Below are positions 35,183-44,017 of a stretch of 64,000 nt of DNA, in pieces. How positions within the stretch are numbered: position 1 is the first letter of the stretch; each line of letters starts with the position of its first letter. Source of the DNA: Pikeienuella piscinae (GTDB taxonomy: Bacteria > Pseudomonadota > Alphaproteobacteria > Rhodobacterales > Rhodobacteraceae); contig NZ_CP049056.1 of NCBI RefSeq assembly GCF_011044155.1, positions 3,290,001-3,354,000 of the forward strand, read 5' to 3'. The notes beneath the pieces were generated by a model. The model had not been told where the DNA came from and made no database searches. It saw only the letters and a list, made by a program, of their open reading frames with translations. A program made the position numbers and the translations under genes.

Positions 35183-35989
35183 TCAGATGGCTGCGAGCGA
35201 CGCGTTGTCGAGATCGGTGATCAGCATGTGTCCGGGCTTGTGCGTTATGCAGATTTCAGGCCGGGCGCGCTCGATGGCGACCTGCGGAGTGACTCCGCAC
35301 GCCCAGAAAACCGGGATTTCTCCGTCGCGCATTTCAGGCGGGTCGCCCCAGTCCGGCGTCATCAGGTCGCGAATCCCGATCTGCTCAGGTTCGGCCAGAT
35401 GCACCGGCGCGCCGTGAACGGCGGGAAACCGGGTGGTGATCTGAACAGCCCGGATCGCGTCGGCCGGCTTCATCGGCCGCATCGAAACGACGAGGCCGCC
35501 GCCGAAGGGGCCGGCCGGGCGGGTTTCGATGTTCGTGCGATACATCGGCACGACGCGGCCAAGCTCGACATGGCGGAGGCCGATGCCGGCCGCCATCAGC
35601 GGCTCCTCGAAGGAGTAGGAGCAGCCGAGAACAAAGCTGACGAGGTCCTCGCGCCAGTAGCTCCCGATCTCCGTCACCTCTTCAACGAAGCGTCCGTCCC
35701 TGTAGATATAGTAATGTGGGACATCCGTGCGGATGTCGATGTCGCCCAGCATCGGCAGGGCCGGGTCGCCGGCTTGCGATACGCCGAGCAGCGGGCAGGG
35801 CTTGGGGTTGGCGTGGCAGAAAGTGAAAAAGTCGAGAGCGTAGGCCTTCGGCAGAATCACCAGATTCCCCTGCACGCGCCCGTTCGCCATGTTCGCCGTG
35901 CCGCCGGTGTGTTCGCCGCGCGCGATCAGGGCGCGGGCCTGTTCTGGCGGCAGGCGCTCAAACTCGGAACTTCGATCCACGTCAAGCAT
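35183..35989 (-). CDS. DUF1445 / YcsI-family putative hydro-lyase (D-glutamate-cyclase-like)
   Basis: Cytosolic protein of 268 aa. Family signatures: [47 protein letters not shown], and [18 protein letters not shown]. The family includes the domain of mammalian D-glutamate cyclase, which makes 5-oxo-D-proline from D-glutamate, and Bacillus YcsI, encoded beside pxp-like genes; the activity here is inferred. It lies between a sugar-type ABC operon and a TRAP operon, 9.5 kb from pxpABC, so it may link to 5-oxoproline metabolism. Confidence 0.85.
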   Translation of the reverse strand: MLDVDRSSEFERLPPEQARALIARGEHTGGTANMANGRVQGNLVILPKAYALDFFTFCHANPKPCPLLGVSQAGDPALPMLGDIDIRTDVPHYYIYRDGRFVEEVTEIGSYWREDLVSFVLGCSYSFEEPLMAAGIGLRHVELGRVVPMYRTNIETRPAGPFGGGLVVSMRPMKPADAIRAVQITTRFPAVHGAPVHLAEPEQIGIRDLMTPDWGDPPEMRDGEIPVFWACGVTPQVAIERARPEICITHKPGHMLITDLDNASLAAI

Positions 35990-36068
35990 TCCGTCCTCGT
36001 CTGTTTGGGGTTGGCCCTTGGATCGACCCCATGTTCCCCTGATTGCCCAGGCTTGTCCAGCCGGCCTT

Positions 36069-36881
36069 TTAACGAATCCCGGCGCGCAGGAACGCCTGAA
36101 CGAACTGGCGCTGGAAGATCAGGAAGGCGATCAGCAATGGTGCGACGGTCATGATCGTCGCCGCTGATATGACCGATATATTCACGCCGTTCTCCGGCGC
36201 CGCGAAAATCGAAAGGCCGACCGTGAGAGGGCGCGTCTCCTCGGAATTGGTGACGATCAGCGGCCAGAGGAAATTGTTCCAGTGGGTCGAGACGGAAACC
36301 AGCGCATAAGCGATATAGGTCGGCCGCGCGGCGGGCACATAGACCCGCCAGAGGACGCCGAGCCAGCCGCACCCCTCGATCCGCGCCGCCTCGTCCAGTT
36401 CCCTCGGCACCGATTTGAACGCCTGGCGCATCAGGAAGATGCCGAATGCGCTGGCCCAATAAGGGGCGCCGATGCCGAACACCGTGTCGAAAAGACCGAG
36501 TCGCGAGACCATTGCGTAGTTTTCGACGATCAGCACTTCGGGCAAAATGAAGAGCTGGAGCAGCACAAGGATGAAGACCGTGTCCCGTCCCGGAAAATCG
36601 AACTGCGCGAAGGCGTAACCGGCCAGCGTCGTGAGGACGAGCTGCCCCGAAAGCACCACCGTCACCAGAAGGAATGTGTTGAGGAAATAGCGCAACCACG
36701 GCGCGCCCGTCCATGCGGTGCGGAAATTCTCCAGCGTCCAGGCCGAACCAATGTTGAAATTGACCGCGTCCGACGTGCTGTGGAACGCCGCCCAGAAGGC
36801 GAAGACGAGCGGCGCCACCCAGACGACCGCGAGAAGCCATGCGCCCGTGGTGTCGAGCAGCCGTGCCAGCCCGCCGCTCAT
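36069..36881 (-). CDS. Carbohydrate ABC transporter permease (UgpE/MalG-like)
   Basis: 270 aa, six membrane helices. The coupling loop is [27 protein letters not shown], a textbook EAA motif of the CUT1 MalG side, and [18 protein letters not shown] marks the N-terminal periplasmic region. Overlaps the preceding permease gene by 4 bp. The DUF1445 gene follows after 79 bp. Confidence 0.94.
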   Translation of the reverse strand: MSGGLARLLDTTGAWLLAVVWVAPLVFAFWAAFHSTSDAVNFNIGSAWTLENFRTAWTGAPWLRYFLNTFLLVTVVLSGQLVLTTLAGYAFAQFDFPGRDTVFILVLLQLFILPEVLIVENYAMVSRLGLFDTVFGIGAPYWASAFGIFLMRQAFKSVPRELDEAARIEGCGWLGVLWRVYVPAARPTYIAYALVSVSTHWNNFLWPLIVTNSEETRPLTVGLSIFAAPENGVNISVISAATIMTVAPLLIAFLIFQRQFVQAFLRAGIR

Positions 36882-37771
36882 CGGTAATGGGTCCTGCGGT
36901 CAAGCAGTGTGAACTGGACCGCCGCGACAATCCCGAGGACGACCAGCACCAGCACCGTCATCGCCGCCGCGTGGGGCGCGTCGAAATAGGCGAAGGCCAT
37001 CTCCCAGATGTAATAGAGGATCAGTTTCGAGGCGTCCGACGGGCCGCCCTTGGTGAGAATGAAGAGATGGTCGATCAGCTTCACCGAGTTGATCAGCGCG
37101 TTGACCATGACGAAGAGCGTCGTCGGGGCCAGAAGAGGCAGGACGACGCGCCGCGTATAGGTCCAGCGGCTCGCGCCTTCGATATCCGCCGCCTCCTTCA
37201 GATCGGGTGGAATCGTCTGTAGCGCGGCGAGGTAGAAGATCATGAAAAAGCCGCTCTCCTTCCAGATCGTGACGATCACGATGGCCCAGAGCGCGGTTTC
37301 TGGCTGACCCAGCCAGTTGACGGAGGTGAACCCGAACAGCGCCCCGATCTGGTCGAGCACGCCGAGGCCCGGCGTGTAGAAGAAGAGCCAGAGATTGGCA
37401 GCCGCGATCATTGGCAGCACGGTCGGTGTGAAATAGGCGGTGCGCACGAACCCCCGTGCGGAAATTTTCGAGTTCGCCCAGAGCGCCATCGAAAGCGCGA
37501 TGACGATGGAGACCGGGATCGTGACGCCAGCGTAGAGAAGGTTGTTCTTCACGACGAGCCAGAATGTCGGGTCGGCGAAAAGGTCGGCGTAGTTCCCGCC
37601 GCCGATGAACTCACTCGGATTGCGGCGCGTGCCGCGTGAGAAGAGACTCTCCCACAAGGTCGCCACCGAGGGGATGAAGGCGAAGAGGGACAGGAAAATC
37701 AGCGCCGGCGACAGCAGCAGCCAGCCGTTGATGATCCGCCTTCGGCGTTCAAGTCGGGCGAGTTCGTTCAT
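36878..37771 (-). CDS. Carbohydrate ABC transporter permease (UgpA/MalF-like)
   Basis: 297 aa. N-terminus cytosolic and Arg-rich (RLERRRRIINGWLLLSPALIFL), then about six helices. EAA loop: DLKEAADIEGASRWTYTRRVVLPLLAPT; C-terminal SASKLILYYIWEMAF-like region ASKLILYYIWEMAFAYFD is typical of UgpA. Pairs with the MalG-like permease; separated from the binding-protein gene by a 54-bp gap containing a GC hairpin. Confidence 0.94.
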   Translation of the reverse strand: MNELARLERRRRIINGWLLLSPALIFLSLFAFIPSVATLWESLFSRGTRRNPSEFIGGGNYADLFADPTFWLVVKNNLLYAGVTIPVSIVIALSMALWANSKISARGFVRTAYFTPTVLPMIAAANLWLFFYTPGLGVLDQIGALFGFTSVNWLGQPETALWAIVIVTIWKESGFFMIFYLAALQTIPPDLKEAADIEGASRWTYTRRVVLPLLAPTTLFVMVNALINSVKLIDHLFILTKGGPSDASKLILYYIWEMAFAYFDAPHAAAMTVLVLVVLGIVAAVQFTLLDRRTHYR

Positions 37772-37786
37772 GCGCGCCTTTCAGCA

Positions 37787-37812
37787 GACGAGGCGCCCGA
37801 GGGCGCCCCGTC
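37787..37812 (-). promoter_or_regulatory. GC-rich hairpin between binding-protein and permease genes
   Basis: GACG-A-GGCGCCC pairs with GGGCGCC-C-CGTC around a two-base turn, giving an 11-bp stem with one mismatch. Located in the 54-bp gap after the binding-protein stop. Such hairpins commonly protect the upstream transcript or partly terminate, raising binding protein over permease. No T run, so a full terminator is unlikely. Confidence 0.5.
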
Positions 37813-37825
37813 AATCCGTCGCCCG

Positions 37826-39091
37826 TCAGCGATAGGGCTTCAACAGGCGCTCGGCGGCGGCCTGAGCCTCGCCCAGCGCATCGGCGGGTTCCTTCGCGCC
37901 GGTCAGGGCGGACTGGATGGCGTTGTTGAGGCCGTCGCGGACCCGCGCCGTCTCGAAGGTCGAGAACTCGGCCACCGCGTCCTCGAGTTGGTCGCGCGCG
38001 ACCAGCGCCGGCGGGAACTCCGCCGTATAGGCCTTCAGCGCGTCCGTCTCGTAGGCCGCCGGGCTGACGCCCATGTAGCCAGTGGCGATCGACCATTCCG
38101 CGGCCTGCTCCGGCGAGGTCATGAAGCGGATCAGCTTAAGCGCCGCGGCTTTCTCCTCATCAGTCGAATTCTTGAAGAGATAGAAATTGCCGCCGCCGGT
38201 CGGGGAGCCCTTGCGCACATTCCCGGGCAGGGTGGCGACACCGAAGTCGAAATTCGCCTCATTCTTGACCGCGGTGAGATTGCCGGTCGAATGCCACATC
38301 ATCGCCGTCTGCCCTTCGAGGAAGGCCTGGCGCAGCGTGCCCCACTCGACGGTGCCCTCGGGCATGATCTTGTGATCGACGGAAAGCCCTTTCCAGAACT
38401 CCAGCGTCTCGATCACCGCCGGGTCGTCGAAATAGGTGTGAAGCCCGTCAGAAGACATCAGCTCCTTGCCGTTCTGGATCGCCAGCGCCTGGAACATCCA
38501 GTAGGGATAGCCGGTGGACGGGATCATGAGGCCGTAGGCCCCATTCTTGGTGAGCGCTTTGCCCATCTCCACCATCTCGTCCCAGGTCTCCGGCGGATGA
38601 TCCGGGTCGAGTCCGGCGGCTTCGAACATGTCCTTGTTGTAATAGGCGACGATTGTGGAGCGCTGGAACGGCACGCCCCAGGTCTTGCCCTCGATCTGAC
38701 CGTTCGCCATCAGCGCCGGGTAGAAGCCATTCAGCCAGGCCTTCTCCTCGTCTGAAGAGATCACGTCATCGAAGGGGATGATCAGATCCTGCTCGATCAG
38801 GTCATAGGCGTCGATCGAGAACATGACCGCCAGCTGCGCCGGCTCGCCCGAACCGATGGCCGAAAGCGCGCGCACGCGGGTGTCGTCATAATTGCCCGCG
38901 TAGATCGCGGTGACGTCGATATCGGGGTTCTCCGCCTCGAAATCGGCGACGATCCCGTCCACCACCTCGGTCAGTGCGCCGCCGACGGCGATCGGGTAGT
39001 ACATGGTGAGTTCGGTCTTCGCGAAGGCCGGCGCCGCGAGCGCCGCGATCCCGCCCGCGAGCAGAACCGATTTGAGATTCAGCGTTGTCAT
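37826..39091 (-). CDS. Carbohydrate ABC transporter substrate-binding protein (UgpB/MalE-like, CUT1)
   Basis: Periplasmic protein, 421 aa, with a Sec signal (SVLLAGGIAALAAPAFAKT). Extracellular solute-binding family 1 hallmarks: ELTMYYPIAVGGALTEVVDGIVADFEAENPDIDVTAIYAGNYDDT and GKTWGVPFQRSTIVAYYNKDMFEAAGLDPDHPPETWDEM, which resembles glycerol-3-phosphate or sugar-binding proteins. Ligand not assignable. Overlaps the ATPase gene stop by 4 bp (ATGA). Confidence 0.94.
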   Translation of the reverse strand: MTTLNLKSVLLAGGIAALAAPAFAKTELTMYYPIAVGGALTEVVDGIVADFEAENPDIDVTAIYAGNYDDTRVRALSAIGSGEPAQLAVMFSIDAYDLIEQDLIIPFDDVISSDEEKAWLNGFYPALMANGQIEGKTWGVPFQRSTIVAYYNKDMFEAAGLDPDHPPETWDEMVEMGKALTKNGAYGLMIPSTGYPYWMFQALAIQNGKELMSSDGLHTYFDDPAVIETLEFWKGLSVDHKIMPEGTVEWGTLRQAFLEGQTAMMWHSTGNLTAVKNEANFDFGVATLPGNVRKGSPTGGGNFYLFKNSTDEEKAAALKLIRFMTSPEQAAEWSIATGYMGVSPAAYETDALKAYTAEFPPALVARDQLEDAVAEFSTFETARVRDGLNNAIQSALTGAKEPADALGEAQAAAERLLKPYR

Positions 39092-40233
39092 GGGGTTCCC
39101 CTGTCAGTTGGGTCAAATGGGAGTTCATCGAGAGTTTCAGTGTCACGCTCTTCAGCGATCGGCCCACGCGGGCTCTTGCGGCCCGTCGCGGGAGGATTTT
39201 GCGCGGTTCCCGCGATTCGCCTGCCGGTTTCGCGGTCGAATACATGGAGCCGGTCCTTCGGGAACGACAGCTCGACCGTTTCGCCGGCGGGCCGCGTCGC
39301 TTCGCCTGCGATGCGGACAGTCAGACCATTGGCGTTCGGATGCGCGAAGGAAAGGAAGGTCTCGGCTCCCATGTACTCGCATTCGGTCACCGTGGCCTTG
39401 AGCGCGCCCTCGCCCGGTTCGACGATACTGAGATCCTCCGGCCGGACGCCGAAGATGACGGAGCGGCCGTCGGCGAGGCGGGGCAGGGCCTCCGCTTCGA
39501 TCAACGCCATCGGCGGGCTGCCGACGAAGCTGGCGACAAAAGTGCTGGCGGGCTCGTTGTAGAGTTCGGCCGGCCGCCCCGCCTGTTCGATCCGCCCATC
39601 TTTCATGAGAACGACGATGTCGGCCATGCTCATCGCTTCGGTCTGATCATGCGTGACGTAGAGCACGGTCATGCCAAGTTCGCGTTGAATGCGCTTGATG
39701 TCCCGGCGGACCGAATGCCGGAGCTTGGCGTCGAGATTCGAGAGCGGCTCGTCCATCAGGCAAAGCGGGTGCCCGGCGACGATGGCGCGGGCGAGGGCGA
39801 CCCGCTGGCGCTGGCCGCCGGAAATTTCACCCGGCTTGCGTTGCTCCAGCCCCTCGAGCCCGGTCATTTTCAACGCCCGCGCCAGCTTTACCTTTTGCTC
39901 CGGGCGCGGGGTGCGCCGCACCTTGAGCCCGAAGAGAATATTTTCGGCGACGTCGAGATGCGGAAATAGAGCGTAGGACTGGAACACCATCGAAAGGTTG
40001 CGCTTCGACGCAGGGCTGGCGGTGACGTCCGCGCCGCCGATCGAAACGGCGCCCTGATCCGGCGTCTCCAGTCCGGCGATAAGCCTGAGCGTCGTCGACT
40101 TGCCGCAGCCGGATGGGCCGAGCAGCGCGACAAAGTCGCCCTCCGGAACGCTGAGATTGATGTCCTCCACGCCGAGTTGATCGTTCCAGCGCTTCGAGAC
40201 GCCGTCGAGCGAAAGGAAGGGAGAGGCGTTCAT
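39088..40233 (-). CDS. Carbohydrate ABC transporter ATP-binding protein (UgpC/MalK-like)
   Basis: 381 aa from the ATG at 40233 (overlapping the DeoR stop as ATGA); a longer open frame upstream is not coding. Walker A GPSGCGKST, signature ISGGQRQR, Walker B LCLMDEPLSNLDAK, switch His in VTHDQTEA, and a C-terminal regulatory OB-type (TOBE) domain (GVRPEDLSIVEPGEG, EYMGAETF). The last ~35 residues, rich in Arg, Pro, Glu and Asp, extend beyond the TOBE domain and look disordered. Unusually the ATPase gene is first of the transporter genes, directly after the regulator. Confidence 0.94.
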   Translation of the reverse strand: MNASPFLSLDGVSKRWNDQLGVEDINLSVPEGDFVALLGPSGCGKSTTLRLIAGLETPDQGAVSIGGADVTASPASKRNLSMVFQSYALFPHLDVAENILFGLKVRRTPRPEQKVKLARALKMTGLEGLEQRKPGEISGGQRQRVALARAIVAGHPLCLMDEPLSNLDAKLRHSVRRDIKRIQRELGMTVLYVTHDQTEAMSMADIVVLMKDGRIEQAGRPAELYNEPASTFVASFVGSPPMALIEAEALPRLADGRSVIFGVRPEDLSIVEPGEGALKATVTECEYMGAETFLSFAHPNANGLTVRIAGEATRPAGETVELSFPKDRLHVFDRETGRRIAGTAQNPPATGRKSPRGPIAEERDTETLDELPFDPTDRGTP

Positions 40234-41051
40234 GTCACAATCTCTTCCGTGATGCGAAGCCGCTCGCCGAGTCGCTCCAGAATATGCGCGTAGTCCGCTT
40301 CGGGGCGCGCTTCGATCACGACGTGATCCGCGTCGTCGATCATCCCGCCGAGCGCAGGCGCCGGCCGGCCGAATTTCGAGCTGTCGGCGACGAGGACCGA
40401 ACACCGGGCGTTCTCTCGGATCGCCTCGCGCGCGCGCACCTCCGCGCGATGAAAGTCGAGAAGGCTGCCATCGGCGTCGATCCCGCCGACTCCATATATC
40501 CCGAAATCCGCCCGGTAGCGGGTGAAGACGGCGCTCGCCTCGTCGCTGAGCAGGTCCCGGTCCGGGAGCCTGATCTCTCCGCCCGGTATGATGATTCGGT
40601 TCGAGCGTTCGGCCGTCAGCGCCATCGCGGCGTTCAGGTTGTTGGTCACGACGGTCAGGTTCTTCAAAGCGTGCAATTCATGCGCCACAATCGCCGGTGT
40701 CGTCCCGATCGAGATGAAGATCGTGGCGCCGTCCTCGATCATCTCGCACACCGCGCTTGCGATGGCGCGCTTCGCCCCGGTGTTGAGCGCGCGCCGTGCG
40801 TCATAGGCGGTGTTGACCGGGTGTTCCATCAATTCCGCTCCGCCATGGCGCCGACGGAGGATATTGGCGTCGCAGAGCGCATTGATGTCGCGGCGGATGG
40901 TCTGCATAGAAACGCCGAACTCGGTCGCGAGTTCCTCGATCGACACCGTGTTGCGGAACCGCGTCCGTTCGACGATCTGGCTTTGACGGAGGCCGGTCTT
41001 GGTCAGCATTCGCGCGTTTTCCATGCCCCAAACGATCATTCCACTTTTCAT
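40230..41051 (-). CDS. DeoR-family transcriptional regulator
   Basis: 273 aa. N-terminal HTH RQSQIVERTRFRNTVSIEELATEFGVSMQTIRRDINALCDANILRRRHGGA (only landmarks) is the DeoR wing-HTH; the rest is the sugar-phosphate-binding DeoRC domain (AICEMIEDGATIFISIGTT-like, VVTNNLNAAMAL, LLSDEASAVFTRYRADFGIYGVGGID). Starts at Met5 (41039, with AAGTGGA upstream), Met10 or Met15 are also possible. It is the promoter-proximal gene of the long minus-strand operon and probably senses a phosphorylated sugar or polyol metabolite. Confidence 0.9.
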   Translation of the reverse strand: MKSGMIVWGMENARMLTKTGLRQSQIVERTRFRNTVSIEELATEFGVSMQTIRRDINALCDANILRRRHGGAELMEHPVNTAYDARRALNTGAKRAIASAVCEMIEDGATIFISIGTTPAIVAHELHALKNLTVVTNNLNAAMALTAERSNRIIIPGGEIRLPDRDLLSDEASAVFTRYRADFGIYGVGGIDADGSLLDFHRAEVRAREAIRENARCSVLVADSSKFGRPAPALGGMIDDADHVVIEARPEADYAHILERLGERLRITEEIVT

Positions 41052-41055
41052 TTAG

Positions 41056-41066
41056 ACATAATATGT
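41056..41066. promoter_or_regulatory. AT-rich small palindrome in the DeoR / Na-Pi divergent gap
   Basis: ACATA-A-TATGT lies just upstream of the DeoR start within a distinctly AT-rich patch (about 41040-41095) of the 125-bp divergent gap. It is a plausible promoter or operator position, but the sequence is short and common, so this is only a pointer. Confidence 0.3.
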
Positions 41067-41176
41067 TACAAAAAGACGACAAAATATAGTCCTTTCGATG
41101 AAGACGCGGACGTACAGGGCGTGCCTGGCCCGGATCCGGTGGAGCCGGCGCCGCGACGGGAGTAAGAAGGCACGGT

Positions 41177-42838
41177 ATGGCGATACTCGCGTTCCTGACG
41201 CAACTGCTCGGCGCAACGATGCTGCTGCTCTACGCGGTGCGGATGGTCCGCACCGGGATAGAGCGCGCGTTCGGCGCGTCTTTCCGGCGCATTGTGACGA
41301 CGGCGGGTGGGCCGCTGCGGGCGGCCGCGGCGGGGCTGACGCTCGCCGTGATTCTGCAAAGCTCCGCCGCAGTCGCGCTTCTGGTCGCGGGGTTCGCGAG
41401 CGTGGGCGCGATCGGCTTCGCCACTGGACTGCCCGCGCTTCTCGGGGCCGATCTCGGCTCGGCGTTGCTGATTCAGATCCTGTCGTTCAAATATGAATGG
41501 CTGGAGCCGGTTCTTCTGGCGCTCGGCGGGGGCCTTTTCCTGAATTCGAACCGGCGGGCGACGAAGCAGGCCGGGCGGATATTGATCGGAATCGCCTTCA
41601 TCCTGATCGCGCTCTCGTTCCTCCGTCAGGCGATGGAGCCGATCAGGGAAAGTGAATTTCTGCCCGCGATCGCCGGCTATCTCGAAAGCGATTATGTCTC
41701 CGCCTTCATCGTGGGGGCGGCGCTGGCCTTCATCATGCATTCGAGCGTCGCCGCGATCCTGATGTGCGTGACGCTGGTCGCGGTGGGCGCGCTGCCGCTG
41801 ATGGCCGGCGCATCTCTCGTGCTCGGCGCCAATCTTGGCAGCGCGATGCTGCCGCTCTGGCTTACACGCGCGATGCCGACCGCCGCGCGCCGGATCCCGG
41901 CCGCCAATCTTGCGATCCGCGGCGCGGGCGCGATCGCGGCGGTTATCGGTGTGAACCACCTGCCCGCGATCCCGTATATCGCCGCGGTGTCCGAGGCGCA
42001 GACGGTGATCAACGTCCATATCATCTTCAACTGTCTTCTCTTGATCTCACTGCCGCTCTGCGGATTTCTCCAGAAGCCGTTCGAACGGTTGATGCCGCAT
42101 GAGAGCGAGGCCCGCCTCGAGGTCTCCGTTGAGCAGAAATCGGTGCTGGACGAAGCGGCGCTGTCGACCCCGCAACTCGCCCTCGCCAGCTTGAAGCGCG
42201 AAGTGCTGCGCATGACGCAACTGACCCAGACCATGGCGCGTCCGGTGATGGAGCTTTACGACAGCGGCGACAAGAAGCTGGCGGCAGAGATCGCGGCGCA
42301 GGACGATTTCGTGGACAAGGCGCTGGACGGCGTTCGCCGCTACGCCGCCGCGATGACGCACGCGCACCTGAAGAAGGACGAGGAGAAGCGCGCGCGCGAA
42401 CTCACCGAATACGCCATCGCGCTCGAATCCGCCGCCGACATCGTCGTGAAGCGGCTGGTTCCTCTGGCGCTGAAGAAGTCCGACAAGGCGATCAGATTCT
42501 CCCCCGCCGGACGGCGTGAGCTTGTGCTCATGTTCGAGAGCCTGCTCGCCAATCTCGATCTTGCGGCGAATGTCCTCGTCTCGGACGACCTGGAGAGCGC
42601 GCGTCTTCTTCTGGAGGAGAAGAACGAGATGACGCAGCAGGAGCGTGCGAGCCGGAAGAAACATCTGAAACGGTTGGGCGACGGGACCTCGACCAGCTTT
42701 GAATCCAGCAACATCCATTTGGAGACGTTGAGCGCGATCAAGGATCTCAACAGCCAGATCGCCGTCGTCGCCTATCCGATCCTGCACCGCGCCGGCCAAC
42801 TGCTGGAAACGCGCCTGATCAACAACCTCAAGGACTGA
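41177..42838 (+). CDS. Na+/phosphate-type cotransporter (NptA family) with C-terminal PhoU-like domain
   Basis: Inner-membrane carrier, 553 aa. Two inverted membrane repeats with the QSSAA-type motifs: AVILQSSAAVALLVAGF (residues ~57) and FIMHSSVAAILM (~180), and the paired GADLGSALLIQ / GANLGSAMLPL segments are typical of Na/Pi cotransporter II homologues. From about residue 330 on it is a soluble helical PhoU-like domain (EVLRMTQLTQTMARPVMELY, EESA-like ALESAADIVVKRL). Lies just upstream of the phn genes, so a shared role in phosphorus supply is likely; a different anion is possible. Confidence 0.92.
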   Translation: MAILAFLTQLLGATMLLLYAVRMVRTGIERAFGASFRRIVTTAGGPLRAAAAGLTLAVILQSSAAVALLVAGFASVGAIGFATGLPALLGADLGSALLIQILSFKYEWLEPVLLALGGGLFLNSNRRATKQAGRILIGIAFILIALSFLRQAMEPIRESEFLPAIAGYLESDYVSAFIVGAALAFIMHSSVAAILMCVTLVAVGALPLMAGASLVLGANLGSAMLPLWLTRAMPTAARRIPAANLAIRGAGAIAAVIGVNHLPAIPYIAAVSEAQTVINVHIIFNCLLLISLPLCGFLQKPFERLMPHESEARLEVSVEQKSVLDEAALSTPQLALASLKREVLRMTQLTQTMARPVMELYDSGDKKLAAEIAAQDDFVDKALDGVRRYAAAMTHAHLKKDEEKRARELTEYAIALESAADIVVKRLVPLALKKSDKAIRFSPAGRRELVLMFESLLANLDLAANVLVSDDLESARLLLEEKNEMTQQERASRKKHLKRLGDGTSTSFESSNIHLETLSAIKDLNSQIAVVAYPILHRAGQLLETRLINNLKD

Positions 42839-42862
42839 AGGGAAGGGACGAGCATCGCGAGA

Positions 42863-42882
42863 CGGAAACGCCGGTATTTCCG
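42863..42882. promoter_or_regulatory. Inverted repeat (6-bp arms) in the gap before phnD
   Basis: CGGAAA and TTTCCG flank CGCCGGTA in the 138-bp gap between the Na/Pi carrier and phnD. It may act as a weak terminator of the carrier gene or an operator for the phn genes. It is not a canonical Pho box, which I did not find. Confidence 0.3.
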
Positions 42883-42976
42883 ATGTCGCAAAAATGAAAT
42901 ATGAGTGTCACAAGAAGGAATGGAAGAAGAAGTACGGTCCGTCCGTCGCTTCCGACATGGAAAAAGGGAGAGTGGA

Positions 42977-43951
42977 ATGACGCTCAAGGAACTGACGGCG
43001 GCCATCGTCGCCGTCGCAGCGCTAGGTTACGCAACGCAGGCTGCGGCGCAGGAGGATTGCCCGCGCGGCGATCTCGACCAGAGATATTGCGACCGGGACG
43101 GCGATCTCGTCGCCGACACCCCGACCGACGAGAGCAAGCTGCTGGATCCGGACACGTTGATCTTCGCCTACACGCCGGTGGAGGACCCGGCGGTCTACAA
43201 GGAGGCGTGGTCGGATTTCCTCGACCACTTGAGGGAAGCGACGGGCAAGGAGGTGGTCTTCTTCCCGGTCCAGTCGAATGCGGCGCAGATCGAGGCGATG
43301 CGCTCCGGCCGCCTGCATATCGCCGGGTTCAACACCGGCTCCAACCCGCTCGCGGTGAACTGCGCCGGTTTTCACCCGTTCACCATCATGGCCTCTGAGG
43401 ATGGCGGCTTCGGCTACGAGATGGAGATCATCACCTATCCCGGCTCCGGCGTCGAATCGCTGGAGGACATCAAGGGAAAGAAGATGGCCTTCACCGCGCC
43501 GACCTCGAATTCCGGGTTCAAAGCGCCTTCGGCGATCCTGAAAGCGGATTTCGGGCTGGAGGCGGAGCGCGATTTCGAGCCGGTCTTCTCCGGCAAGCAC
43601 GACAACTCGATCCTCGGCGTCGCCAACAAGGACTATCCGGCGGCGGCGATCGCGAATTCCGTCATGGAGCGGATGATCCTTCGCGACGTGATCAAGGCGG
43701 ACCAGGTCGTCTCGCTCTATAAATCGCAGACCTTCCCGACCACCGGCTTCGGCGTGGTCTACAACTTGAAGCCTGAGCTTCAGCAGAAGATCCACGACGC
43801 GTTCTTCAGCTTCGAGTGGGAAGGGTCGAGCCTCCAGAAAGAGTTCGAGAAATCGAACGAAGGCCAGTTCCTTGAGATGAACTACAAGGACTTCTGGGAA
43901 GTGATCCGCAAGATCGACGCCGCCAACGGCGTCTCCTACGCCTGCGAGTAA
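42977..43951 (+). CDS. phnD: Phosphonate/phosphite-type ABC transporter substrate-binding protein, with Ca-loop-like N-terminal insert
   Basis: Periplasmic protein, 324 aa from ATG 42977 (GGAG upstream; the longer frame is not coding). A Sec signal (ELTAAIVAVAALGYATQAAAQ) is followed by a short Cys/Asp-rich segment, DLDQRYCDRDGDLVADTPTD, resembling an EF-hand or dockerin-type calcium loop, and then a PhnD domain: LIFAYTPVEDPAVYKEAW, IEAMRSGRLHIAGFNTGS, KKMAFTAPTSNSGFKAPSAIL, and VFSGKHDNSILGVANKDYPAAAIANSV. The domain binds phosphonate, phosphite or related phosphorus compounds. First of phnDCEE. Confidence 0.93.
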   Translation: MTLKELTAAIVAVAALGYATQAAAQEDCPRGDLDQRYCDRDGDLVADTPTDESKLLDPDTLIFAYTPVEDPAVYKEAWSDFLDHLREATGKEVVFFPVQSNAAQIEAMRSGRLHIAGFNTGSNPLAVNCAGFHPFTIMASEDGGFGYEMEIITYPGSGVESLEDIKGKKMAFTAPTSNSGFKAPSAILKADFGLEAERDFEPVFSGKHDNSILGVANKDYPAAAIANSVMERMILRDVIKADQVVSLYKSQTFPTTGFGVVYNLKPELQQKIHDAFFSFEWEGSSLQKEFEKSNEGQFLEMNYKDFWEVIRKIDAANGVSYACE

Positions 43952-43961
43952 CCCGCGTCCG

Positions 43962-43987
43962 GCGGCGGCCCTGCATCGGGCCGCCGC
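43962..43987 (+). promoter_or_regulatory. Strong GC hairpin between phnD and phnC
   Basis: GCGGCGGCCC (43962-43971) pairs exactly with GGGCCGCCGC (43978-43987) around TGCATC: a 10-bp perfect stem right after the phnD stop. There is no T run. It likely stabilises the phnD message or attenuates readthrough, giving more binding protein than membrane complex. Confidence 0.6.
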
Positions 43988-44017
43988 ACCCGCATTCGAA
44001 TTGTGAGGGGCGTGGGC

